A stretch of 64,000 nt of DNA from positions 1 through 64,000 of the forward strand of contig JBGOZF010000001.1 of NCBI GenBank assembly GCA_041480065.1. Reading direction: 5' to 3'. The position numbers were made by a program, and so were the translations under genes. This DNA comes from Fen-999 sp041480065. Its GTDB lineage: Bacteria; Pseudomonadota; Gammaproteobacteria; Burkholderiales; Rhodocyclaceae. Of the stretch, positions 53,697 to 62,374 are shown piece after piece. Positions within the stretch are counted from its first letter, which is position 1. Each line of letters opens with the position of its first letter. The notes under the pieces are model-generated. The model was not told the origin of the DNA. It saw only the letters and a program-made list of their open reading frames with translations, and did not search any database.

Positions 53697-56035
53697 CTGC
53701 CTCCCTGATCCTTCTTGTCATCCTGCTGGCGGTTCTCGCCGTGCTGGTCGTTCGTCCGCTGCGCCGCCTGCTGATCACGCGAAATATCTTCGCCATCTTC
53801 AAGCGCATCCTGCCGCAGATGTCCGACACCGAACGCGAGGCGCTCGAAGCCGGCACCGTCTGGTGGGAGGGCGACCTGTTTCGCGGCAACCCCGACTGGA
53901 AGAAGCTGCTTGCCTATCCGGTGCCCAAGCTGACGGCCGCGGAGCAGTCCTTCCTCGACATCGAAACCACCGAAGCCTGCCGTCTGGTCAATGACTGGGA
54001 GGTCTCGCACAAACTCTACGACCTCACGCCGGAAACCTGGTCCTATATCAAGGAGAAGGGTTTCCTGGGCATGATCATCCCGAAGAAGTACGGCGGACTG
54101 GAGTTCTCCGCCTACGCCCACTCGCAGGTGGTAACCAAGCTGTCGACGCGCTCGTCGGCGCTGGCCGTTTCGGTCATGGTGCCCAACTCTCTCGGCCCGG
54201 CAGAACTACTGCTTCACTACGGTACCGATGCGCAGAAGAACCACTACCTGCCGCGACTGGCCAAGGGCCTTGAGGTGCCGGCCTTCGCGCTGACCTCACC
54301 CTGGGCCGGCTCCGATGCCGCATCGATTCCCGACATCGGCATCGTCTGCAAGGGCCAATACCAGGGCCGCGAAGTCGTCGGCATGCGCGTCACCTGGGAC
54401 AAGCGCTATATCACGCTGGCGCCGGTGTGCACCATTCTCGGCCTGGCCTTCCGGCTTTACGACCCCGAAGGGCTGCTCGGCGACAAGAAGGATATCGGCA
54501 TCACCTGCGCGCTGATTCCCTACGACTATCCGGGCGTCGATACCGGCAACCGGCACCTGCCGCTCAACGCCGTCTTCGTCACCGGCCCGACGCGCGGCAA
54601 GGAAGTATTCATGCCGCTTGACTTCATCATCGGCGGCCCGGCGATGGCCGGCCAGGGCTGGAGGATGCTGATGGAATGCCTGGCAGCAGGCCGCTCGATC
54701 TCGCTGCCCGCCTCCAACACCGGCATGGCCAAGATGACGGCGCGCGCGGTCGGCGGCTATGCCCGCGTACGCAGCCAGTTCAACATGGCCATCGGCCGCT
54801 TCGAGGGCGTCGAGGAACCGCTGACACGCATCGGCGCCTACACCTACCTGATGGACGCCGCCCGCGTCATGACTGCCGGGGCGGTGGACCTCGGTGAGAA
54901 ACCCTCTGTGGTCTCGGCCATCGCCAAGTACCACGTCACCGAGCGCGCCCGCCAGGTGGTCATGGACGGCATGGACATCATCGGCGGCAAGGGCATCTGC
55001 CTCGGCCCCTCCAACTTCCTCGGCCGCGCCTACCAGCAAGTGCCGATCGGCATCACGGTCGAAGGCGCCAATATCCTGACACGCAGCCTCATCATTTTCG
55101 GTCAGGGCGCCGTGCGCTGCCACCCCTACGTGCTGCCGGAAATGCACGCCGTGCAGAACCCCGACGAAGCGAAGGGCCTCGTGGATTTCGATGCCGCCCT
55201 GTTCGGTCACATCGGCTATACGATCAAGAACGGCCTGCGCTCACTCTGGTACGGCCTCACGGGTTCGCACACGGTTTCGGTTCCCGACGTGGCGCCCGAA
55301 ACGCGCCGCTACTACCAGCAGCTCACGCGATTCTCGGCCGCCTTTGCCTATATCGCCGACATCTCCATGCTGGTGATGGGCGGCGACCTCAAGCGCAAGG
55401 AGAAGCTGTCGGCGCGAATGGGCGACATCCTCGCCCAGATGTACCTCATCTCGGCCACGCTCAAGCGCTACGAGGCCGAAGGCCGCCAGACCGCCGATGC
55501 GCCGCTGATGCATTGGGCGATCTGGGATGCCATGTACAAGGCTCAAGAGGCTTTCGAAGGTGTCATCGCCAACTACCCGAACCGCTTCTTCGCCTTCTGG
55601 CTGCACAAGGTCATTTTCCCGTTCGGCCATCCGTACGTTGTGCCCTCCGACAAGGTCGGCCACTTGGTGGCGCGCAGCCTGATCACGCCCGGAGCAACGC
55701 GCGAGCGGCTAACGCCCGACTGCTACCTGCCCAGCAACGCCGAAGAACCGATCGGCGCCATCGAACAGGCCCTGGCGGCAACGCTGGAAGCCGAACCCAT
55801 CGATACCAAGATCCGCGAAGCGCAGAAACAGGGTCGCTTCGACGACAATCCGACCGCCAACGTGCGCGACATCGCCACCGCCGCCTTCGAGATCGGCGTC
55901 ATCACTGCGCCCGAATACGAGGTGCTGCGCCGGCGCAACCGCCTGCGCGACATGGTCATTCGCGTCGACGACTTCCCGTACGACTTCGGCATCGCCAGCG
56001 CCGCCAAGCCGGTCGAAGAGCGCCGGGCAGCCTGA
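53693..56035 (+). CDS. fadE: Acyl-CoA dehydrogenase FadE
   Basis: 780 residues from the ATG at 53693. A hydrophobic N-terminus (LILLVILLAVLAVLVVRPLRR) then the FadE-type acyl-CoA dehydrogenase core (GMIIPKKYGGLEFSAYAHSQ, FALTSPWAGSDAASIPD, PSNFLGRAYQQVPIGITVEG) and the long C-terminal DUF1974 domain characteristic of the large proteobacterial enzyme (E. coli FadE 814 residues). It catalyses the first oxidation step of beta-oxidation at the membrane. Confidence 0.95.
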   Translation: MTASLILLVILLAVLAVLVVRPLRRLLITRNIFAIFKRILPQMSDTEREALEAGTVWWEGDLFRGNPDWKKLLAYPVPKLTAAEQSFLDIETTEACRLVNDWEVSHKLYDLTPETWSYIKEKGFLGMIIPKKYGGLEFSAYAHSQVVTKLSTRSSALAVSVMVPNSLGPAELLLHYGTDAQKNHYLPRLAKGLEVPAFALTSPWAGSDAASIPDIGIVCKGQYQGREVVGMRVTWDKRYITLAPVCTILGLAFRLYDPEGLLGDKKDIGITCALIPYDYPGVDTGNRHLPLNAVFVTGPTRGKEVFMPLDFIIGGPAMAGQGWRMLMECLAAGRSISLPASNTGMAKMTARAVGGYARVRSQFNMAIGRFEGVEEPLTRIGAYTYLMDAARVMTAGAVDLGEKPSVVSAIAKYHVTERARQVVMDGMDIIGGKGICLGPSNFLGRAYQQVPIGITVEGANILTRSLIIFGQGAVRCHPYVLPEMHAVQNPDEAKGLVDFDAALFGHIGYTIKNGLRSLWYGLTGSHTVSVPDVAPETRRYYQQLTRFSAAFAYIADISMLVMGGDLKRKEKLSARMGDILAQMYLISATLKRYEAEGRQTADAPLMHWAIWDAMYKAQEAFEGVIANYPNRFFAFWLHKVIFPFGHPYVVPSDKVGHLVARSLITPGATRERLTPDCYLPSNAEEPIGAIEQALAATLEAEPIDTKIREAQKQGRFDDNPTANVRDIATAAFEIGVITAPEYEVLRRRNRLRDMVIRVDDFPYDFGIASAAKPVEERRAA

Positions 56036-57309
56036 TGGTTGCTCCGGTCTATATCGTCGACGGCGCGCGCACGCCTTTCCTCAAGGCGAAGAACGCGCCG
56101 GGGCCGTTCGCCGCCTCTGACCTTGCCGTCCAGGCGGGCCGAGCGCTGCTGCTGCGCCAGCCATTCGAGCCGGGCGATCTCGACGAAGTGATCCTCGGAT
56201 CCGCGGCACCCTCGCCCGACGAGGTAAACATCGGCCGCGTACTCGCCCTGCGCCTGGGCTGCGGCGACAAGGTGCCAGGCTGGACGGTGATGAGGAATTG
56301 CGCCTCCGGCATGCAGGCGCTCGATTCGGCAGCCGCCAACATCCAGTCCGGCCGTTCGCAACTCGTATTGGCCGGCGGCAGCGATGCCCTCTCGCGCGCG
56401 CCGCTGCTGTTCTCGGACGCCATGGTGCGCTGGCTTGCCGGCTGGTATGCCACAAAGACTTTGGGCCAGAAAGTCGCGGCCCTGCGCAGATTCCGTCTCG
56501 GCAATCTCGCCCCGGTCATCGGCCTTTTCAAGGGTCTCACCGACCCGGTCGTCGGCCTCTCGATGGGCCAGACGGCCGAGAACCTCGCATACAAGTTCAG
56601 AATCTCCCGACGCAGCATGGACGAATATTCGGCCCGCAGCCATCAGCGCACGCTGGCCGCCCGCGCGGCCGGACGCTTGGGCGAAATCGCGCCGCTGGTC
56701 GGCACCGACGGAACGATCTACGCCGAAGACGACGGTGTGCGCAGCGACTCAACGCCGGAGAAACTCGGCACGCTACGGCCGGTGTTCGACAAGCCCAACG
56801 GCAATATCACCGCCGGCAACAGCTCGCAGGTCACCGATGGCGCCTGCCTCCTCGTACTGGCTTCCGAAGAAGCGGTCACACGCTGGCAGTTGAAGCCGCT
56901 GGGCCGGCTGGTCGATAGCCAGTGGGCCGGCCTGGACCCGGCAGAGATGGGCCTCGGTCCCGTGCATGCCGCGACGCCGATCCTGACCCGCCACGGCCTC
57001 GGTCTCAACGACCTCGATGCCTGGGAGCTCAACGAGGCCTTCGCGGCACAAGTGCTCGGCTGTCTTGCCGCTTGGCAGGATGCCGACTACTGCCGCGATC
57101 GACTCGGCCTGTCGCAAGCACTCGGCGCCCTTGACGAAGAGAAGCTCAACGCGGACGGCGGCGCCATCGCGGTCGGCCATCCCGTAGGCGCCACCGGCGC
57201 CCGCATCGTTCTCCATCTGCTGCACCGGCTGCGCGCCGGCCAAAAGGGCATCGCCACCATCTGCATCGGCGGCGGCCTCGGCGGTGCAATGCTGGTAGAA
57301 AAGCTATGA
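56035..57309 (+). CDS. fadI: 3-ketoacyl-CoA thiolase
   Basis: 424 residues. Nucleophile Cys in RNCASGMQALDSAA (near 88), LNEAFAAQVL, the His/Cys pair in GGAIAVGHPVGATGAR and CIGGGLGGAM. The length and the segment KGLTDPVVGLSMGQTAENL fit FadI rather than short acetoacetyl-CoA thiolase; the FadA/FadI distinction is tentative. Starts on the last base of the fadE stop and overlaps the next gene by ATGA. Confidence 0.88.
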   Translation: MVAPVYIVDGARTPFLKAKNAPGPFAASDLAVQAGRALLLRQPFEPGDLDEVILGSAAPSPDEVNIGRVLALRLGCGDKVPGWTVMRNCASGMQALDSAAANIQSGRSQLVLAGGSDALSRAPLLFSDAMVRWLAGWYATKTLGQKVAALRRFRLGNLAPVIGLFKGLTDPVVGLSMGQTAENLAYKFRISRRSMDEYSARSHQRTLAARAAGRLGEIAPLVGTDGTIYAEDDGVRSDSTPEKLGTLRPVFDKPNGNITAGNSSQVTDGACLLVLASEEAVTRWQLKPLGRLVDSQWAGLDPAEMGLGPVHAATPILTRHGLGLNDLDAWELNEAFAAQVLGCLAAWQDADYCRDRLGLSQALGALDEEKLNADGGAIAVGHPVGATGARIVLHLLHRLRAGQKGIATICIGGGLGGAMLVEKL

Positions 57310-59231
57310 ACTACCGGAACTGGACGATCAGTCGCGACGATTCCGGCATCGCCTGGGCGACGCTCGACAAGGCCGGTGCCAGCACCAACATCCTCTCGGC
57401 CGAGGTCATGGCCGAACTGGCCCAACTCCTCGACGAACTCGAACGCGATCCGCCCAAGGGCTTGATCTTCCGATCCGGCAAGAGCGCCGGCTTCATCGCC
57501 GGAGCCGACATCGAGGAATTCTCGCGCCTGGGCGACGCCGCCGCGGCGCGCGCCCTGATCGAACGCGGCTGGAATCTCTTCAACCGCCTGGCCGCCGTGC
57601 CCTGGCCGACGCTGTCGCTGATTCGAGGTCATTGCATGGGCGGGGGCGTCGAGCTCTCGCTCGCCTGCCGCTATCGCGTCGTCGTCGACGAACCCGGCAC
57701 CAAGCTCGCCCTGCCCGAAGTCATGCTCGGCATCTTTCCCGGCTGGGGCGGCATGAAGCGGCTACCGGAATTGATCGCGCCCGCCGCCGCGCTCGACATG
57801 ATGCTCACCGGCCGCAACGTCGACGCTCGCAAGGCGAAGCGGCTCGGCCTTGCCGACGAGTGCGTGCCACCGCGGCTAATGGAGGCCACCGCCCGCAAGC
57901 TGGCGCTGTCCGGCCGGCCGCCAAAGAAGCGGCCGCTGCTGGACCGCCTGATGAACGGACCATTGAAGCCCATCGTTGCAGCCCAGGCGAGGAAGCAGGT
58001 CGCGGCACGTGCCCGGCCGGAACACTACCCGGCGCCCTACGCCATCATCGACCTCTGGCAGAAGCACGACGGCAATGCGCTGGCGACGCCCGATATCATC
58101 GACCGCATCGTCGGGTCGCCGACCGCGCGCAATCTCGTGCGCATCTTCTTTCTTCAGGAGAGACTCAAGGCCTTCGGCAAGGAATCGGATGTGCCCTTGC
58201 GGCGACTCCATGTGGTCGGCGCCGGCGTCATGGGCGGCGACATCGCCGCCTGGGCCGCGCAGCGCGGTTTCACCGTGACGCTTCAGGACCAGTCGCTTGA
58301 GCGCATCGCCCCCGCCATCGCACGCGCCGGCAAGCTGTTCGGCCGCAACAAGGACAAGCTGGCGCAGCGCGCCGCCTTCGACCGGCTGATCCCAGACCCA
58401 ATGGGCGAAGGTGCCCGCCACGCCGACGTGGTTATCGAGGCGATCTACGAGAACCTTGATGCGAAACGCCAATTGCTCGTCGAACTGGAAGGCCGAATGC
58501 GGCCGGACGCCGTGCTGGCGACCAACACGTCGAGCCTCAAGATCGAGGATCTGGCTTCGGCGCTCGCCAACCCCCACCGGCTGGTCGGCATCCACTTCTT
58601 CAATCCCGTAGCGAGAATGCCGCTGGTGGAAGTAGTCGAGGCAGCTGGCACCGATGCCGTCGCGCTCGCCCGCGCCTGCGCCTTCGTGCGCGCCATCGAC
58701 AAATTGCCGCTGCCCGTGAAGAGCGCCCCGGGCTTCCTGGTCAATGCCGTACTGGCGCCCTACATGCTCGAAGCCATGCGCTGCGTCGACGAAGGCATCG
58801 CGCCGGAAACCATTGACGCAGCCATGCTCGCCTTCGGCATGCCCGTGGGCCCGATCGAACTCGCCGACACCGTCGGTCTCGACATCGCGCTGGCAGCTGG
58901 AAAGCGACTCGCCGATGCCACCGAGCCGCCCCGCTGCCTGGCCGAACGTGTTGCCCGCGGCGACCTGGGCAAGAAGAGCGGCCGCGGCTTCTACGCCTTC
59001 CATGATGGGAAACCGACCAAGGGCGCTGCCGGAACCCCGCCAGCCGGATTGACAACCCGGCTGGTGACGCCCCTGATCGAACGCACCCGCAGCCTGGTCG
59101 AAAACAACGTCGTCGCAGATGCCGATCTGGCCGAGGCGGGGGTAATATTCGGCACGGGTTTCGCTCCCTTCACCGGCGGGCCGCTAAGCTACCAGGCCAT
59201 AAGGGAAGTTGGGATCGCAATCAAGTCTTGA
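57306..59231 (+). CDS. FadB/FadJ-like bifunctional enoyl-CoA hydratase / 3-hydroxyacyl-CoA dehydrogenase
   Basis: 641 residues. The crotonase half comes first: oxyanion FIAGADIEEF, catalytic Glu in GGGVELSLACRYR and LPEVMLGIFPGWGG. The NAD-binding dehydrogenase half follows (VVGAGVMGGDIAAWAA near 302, TNTSSLKIEDLA, HFFNPVARMPLVEVV). It is about 75 residues shorter than E. coli FadB (729), probably lacking part of the final helical region. Works with the thiolase encoded immediately upstream. Confidence 0.9.
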   Translation: MNYRNWTISRDDSGIAWATLDKAGASTNILSAEVMAELAQLLDELERDPPKGLIFRSGKSAGFIAGADIEEFSRLGDAAAARALIERGWNLFNRLAAVPWPTLSLIRGHCMGGGVELSLACRYRVVVDEPGTKLALPEVMLGIFPGWGGMKRLPELIAPAAALDMMLTGRNVDARKAKRLGLADECVPPRLMEATARKLALSGRPPKKRPLLDRLMNGPLKPIVAAQARKQVAARARPEHYPAPYAIIDLWQKHDGNALATPDIIDRIVGSPTARNLVRIFFLQERLKAFGKESDVPLRRLHVVGAGVMGGDIAAWAAQRGFTVTLQDQSLERIAPAIARAGKLFGRNKDKLAQRAAFDRLIPDPMGEGARHADVVIEAIYENLDAKRQLLVELEGRMRPDAVLATNTSSLKIEDLASALANPHRLVGIHFFNPVARMPLVEVVEAAGTDAVALARACAFVRAIDKLPLPVKSAPGFLVNAVLAPYMLEAMRCVDEGIAPETIDAAMLAFGMPVGPIELADTVGLDIALAAGKRLADATEPPRCLAERVARGDLGKKSGRGFYAFHDGKPTKGAAGTPPAGLTTRLVTPLIERTRSLVENNVVADADLAEAGVIFGTGFAPFTGGPLSYQAIREVGIAIKS

Positions 59232-59277
59232 GCTGCTGTACCACGGTCGACGACCATCATCAACAAGAGGAGGAAAT

Positions 59278-60579
59278 ATGAAAGCACGCTTCACCCCCAG
59301 GCTGATTCCGGCCGCCCTCATTGGCCTCTGGGCCGGCACAGCCGGCGCCTCCGGCTTCCAGTTGCTGGAACAGAACGCCAGCGGCCTGGGCAACGCCTAC
59401 GCCGGATCGGCCGCGGTCGCCGACAACGCCAGCACGGTCTTCTACAACCCGGCCGGCATGACGCAGTTGGAAGGACGCAACATCTCAGCCGGGGTTGCCG
59501 TCATCCAGCCAAGTTACAAGTTCAGCAACGGCGCCTCGAATGCTGCCCCGGGCCTAACAACGGCAGGCAATGGTGGCGATGCTGGTGCCCTCGGCGCGGT
59601 GCCGAACGGCTATTTCAGCATGGCTTTGACCAAGGATCTGTACTTAGGCTTGGGCATCGGTGCGCCCTTCGGCCTCAAGACCGAGTATGACAGCCCGTGG
59701 ATCGGCGCAGCCCAATCGGTCAAGTTCGACGTAAAGACGGTGAACGTCAATCCGTCGATCGCCTACAAGGTGAATGACAAGGTGTCAGTCGGCTTCGGTC
59801 TGGACTGGCAGAAGCTCGATGCGGAGTACAAGCGGCTTGTGGGTGTATCGGCCGGGACCAGCCATGTCACTTCGACCATGAATCTCAACGACGATGCCTG
59901 GGGCTGGAATGCGGGCGTGCTGTTCAACATCTCTCCGACTACCAAGGTCGGCCTCTCCTACCGCTCGCAAGTTAAGTACAAGGCAACGGGGAATGTCTCT
60001 CTGGCCTCAGATGGATCGGCAGCTGGCAATTTCACCATGACCCTCCTTCCGGCGGGAAGCGCCAGTGACGTCCGCGCGGACATCAACCTGCCCGACACAT
60101 TCATCGTCAGCGCCACGCAGAAGCTCGACGATCAGTGGGAGATGCTTGGCGACCTGTCCTGGACCGGCTGGAGTTCGATCCCCTATATCGACATCGTGCG
60201 CACCTCCGGTGCGCAGAATGGGATACTCGCGCAGACCCTCGATACCAAGTTCCGCGACACGTGGCGTATCGCGCTCGGTGCGAATTACAAGCTTCGCAGC
60301 GACCTGAAGCTCAAGTTCGGCGTCGCCTACGACCAAACGCCGGTCAAGGGTGAGGACAGCCGCCTGGTCTCGTTGCCGGACAACAACCGCTTCTGGTTCT
60401 CCTTGGGCGCACAGTGGCTGCCCATGAAGGGCTCGACCCTCGATGTGGGCGCCAGCTACCTGTATATCAAGGACACGTCAATCCACAACAGTCAGGTTTC
60501 GTTTGGCCGTGGCTTGGTGGACGGCACCTACAGCGGCAGCATCTGGATCCTCGGCGCGCAGTACTCGATGAACTTCTAG
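59278..60579 (+). CDS. fadL: FadL-like outer-membrane fatty-acid transporter
   Basis: 433 residues from the ATG at 59278 behind GAGGAGG. Signal peptide to GTAGA, then SGFQLLEQNASGLGNAYAGS, the conserved N-terminal hatch of FadL with the NPAG motif (TVFYNPAGMTQLEG), and an alternating-strand barrel ending in QYSMNF. It imports long-chain fatty acids or other hydrophobic molecules across the outer membrane. Confidence 0.93.
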   Translation: MKARFTPRLIPAALIGLWAGTAGASGFQLLEQNASGLGNAYAGSAAVADNASTVFYNPAGMTQLEGRNISAGVAVIQPSYKFSNGASNAAPGLTTAGNGGDAGALGAVPNGYFSMALTKDLYLGLGIGAPFGLKTEYDSPWIGAAQSVKFDVKTVNVNPSIAYKVNDKVSVGFGLDWQKLDAEYKRLVGVSAGTSHVTSTMNLNDDAWGWNAGVLFNISPTTKVGLSYRSQVKYKATGNVSLASDGSAAGNFTMTLLPAGSASDVRADINLPDTFIVSATQKLDDQWEMLGDLSWTGWSSIPYIDIVRTSGAQNGILAQTLDTKFRDTWRIALGANYKLRSDLKLKFGVAYDQTPVKGEDSRLVSLPDNNRFWFSLGAQWLPMKGSTLDVGASYLYIKDTSIHNSQVSFGRGLVDGTYSGSIWILGAQYSMNF

Positions 60580-60594
60580 TTGTCACGCAGCACT

Positions 60595-60618
60595 CCAGCC
60601 CGGCGATCGCCGGGCTGG
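60595..60618. terminator. Perfect hairpin after fadL
   Basis: A fully self-complementary CCAGCCCGGC-GATC-GCCGGGCTGG lies 16 bases beyond the fadL stop. The following TCTTC is not a strong U tract, so it may be a weak terminator or a processing site between fadL and the ligase gene. Confidence 0.5.
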
Positions 60619-60712
60619 TCTTCAACCACGTCGGAACCGATGTGGACAGATTGCTCCTCCGGCACGACCGCCGAGTCTGGGTAGGCAACGCTGGACAGGC
60701 CGACATGGGAAG

Positions 60713-62353
60713 ATGTCCGTGAAATCCATCGAAAACATTGCAGTCACTCCCTCCGCTTACCACTACCCGCTGCTGATCAAGCAACTGCTGCACACCGCAC
60801 TGGCGATCGCGCCTGATCAGGAGATCATCTACGCCGACAAGGCGCGCCTCACCTACCGCGACTTCCACGGCCGCCTGCAAGGCTATGCGCGGCTGATCGA
60901 GCGCCTCGGCCTGGAAGGCGAAACCATCGCGGTGATGGATTGGGACAGCCATCGCTACCTCGAGTCCTTCTTTGCCGTGCCGATGACCGGCAGCGTCCTG
61001 CAGACGGTGAATATCCGCCTGTCGCCGGATCAGATCCTGTACACCCTCAACCACGCCAAGGCGCGTGCCCTCTTCGTCAACGCCGAGTTCCTGCCGGTGC
61101 TGGATGCCATCCGCGACAAACTGGAGACTGTGAAGACTTTCGTGCTCCTGTCCGACACGGCAACCGCGATTCCGGCCGGTTTTGCTGGCGAATACGAGGC
61201 ACTGCTGGCCGCCAACGCGGGCTCTTTCGAGTTTCCCGATTTCGACGAGAACGCCCGCGCCACCACCTTCTACACGACGGGCACCACCGGCTTGCCGAAA
61301 GGCGTCTATTTCAGCCACCGCCAGTTGGTCCTGCACACCCTGTCGCTGCTGGGCCTGTTCGGCATCGCGCCGCGGCAGGGCAGCCTGAGCCGCGATGACG
61401 TCTACATGCCGCTGACGCCGATGTTCCACGTCCATGCCTGGGGCTTCCCTTATGCCGCCACCATGGCCGGCCTCAAGCAGGTCTATCCGGGGCGCTATGT
61501 GCCCGACACCATCCTCAACCTGATTGGCCGCGAGAAGGTCACGTTCTCGCATTGCGTGCCGACCATCATGCACATGCTGCTGAACTCGCCGGCCGCAGCG
61601 AACACCGATCTCAAGGGCTGGAAAGTCATCATCGGCGGCTCGGCGCTGCCGACCGCGATGGTGAAGACCGCGCTCGCCCGCGGCATCGACATCTTCACCG
61701 GTTACGGCATGTCAGAGACCTGCCCCATACTGACCATCGCCCATATCGAGACGGCCGACCTCGAAGGCGACACCGTGGCATTGCGCGTCAAGACCGGCCG
61801 GCCCAACCTGCTGGTCGACCTGAGAGTGGTGACGCCGGAGATGACCGACTGCCCGCACGATGGCAAGTCGGTCGGCGAAGTCGTCGTGCGCGCGCCCTGG
61901 AACACGCAAGGCTATCTCGACAACCCGGTCGCCTCGGAAGCGCTCTGGCAGGGCGGCTGGCTGCACACCCAGGACATCGGCCACATCGACGAGCGCGGCT
62001 ACCTGCAGGTCACCGACCGCATCAAGGACGTGATCAAGACGGGTGGCGAATGGGTGTCGTCGATCGAGATCGAAGACGTGATCGGCCGCCACCCGGCGGT
62101 GGCCGAAGTCGCCGTCATCGGCGTCAAGGACGAGAAGTGGGGCGAACGGCCGCTGGCCATGATCGTCCTCAAGCCCGACCAGGCCGGCAAGATCAGCGCC
62201 GCCGACATCCAGGCCCATGTGCGCGGATACGCCGAGCAGGGCCACATCTCGAAATTCGGTGTGCCGGACCAGGTGCGATTCGTCGACAGCCTGGCGCGCA
62301 CCAGCGTCGGCAAGCTCAACAAGCGTGCGATGCGCGAACAGTTGAACCAATAA
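60713..62353 (+). CDS. Medium/long-chain fatty-acid-CoA ligase
   Basis: 546 residues. AMP-binding motifs: TFYTTGTTGLPKGVYFSH (P-loop), GYGMSETCP, GGWLHTQDIGHIDERGY and DRIKDVIKTGGEWVSS (the hinge and catalytic region), ending RTSVGKLNKRAMRE. It activates fatty acids for the beta-oxidation enzymes of the cluster. The start at 60713 has a GGGAAG very close to the ATG; an in-frame GTG just after is possible. Confidence 0.9.
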   Translation: MSVKSIENIAVTPSAYHYPLLIKQLLHTALAIAPDQEIIYADKARLTYRDFHGRLQGYARLIERLGLEGETIAVMDWDSHRYLESFFAVPMTGSVLQTVNIRLSPDQILYTLNHAKARALFVNAEFLPVLDAIRDKLETVKTFVLLSDTATAIPAGFAGEYEALLAANAGSFEFPDFDENARATTFYTTGTTGLPKGVYFSHRQLVLHTLSLLGLFGIAPRQGSLSRDDVYMPLTPMFHVHAWGFPYAATMAGLKQVYPGRYVPDTILNLIGREKVTFSHCVPTIMHMLLNSPAAANTDLKGWKVIIGGSALPTAMVKTALARGIDIFTGYGMSETCPILTIAHIETADLEGDTVALRVKTGRPNLLVDLRVVTPEMTDCPHDGKSVGEVVVRAPWNTQGYLDNPVASEALWQGGWLHTQDIGHIDERGYLQVTDRIKDVIKTGGEWVSSIEIEDVIGRHPAVAEVAVIGVKDEKWGERPLAMIVLKPDQAGKISAADIQAHVRGYAEQGHISKFGVPDQVRFVDSLARTSVGKLNKRAMREQLNQ

Positions 62354-62374
62354 CGATTCACAAGGAGAAATCGA

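Noticed and set aside
52958..56035. A 1025-codon reading that would fuse sequence upstream to FadE
   Set aside because: The first 245 codons overlap the TetR gene in another frame; FadE has a proper start at 53693 coupled by ATGA.
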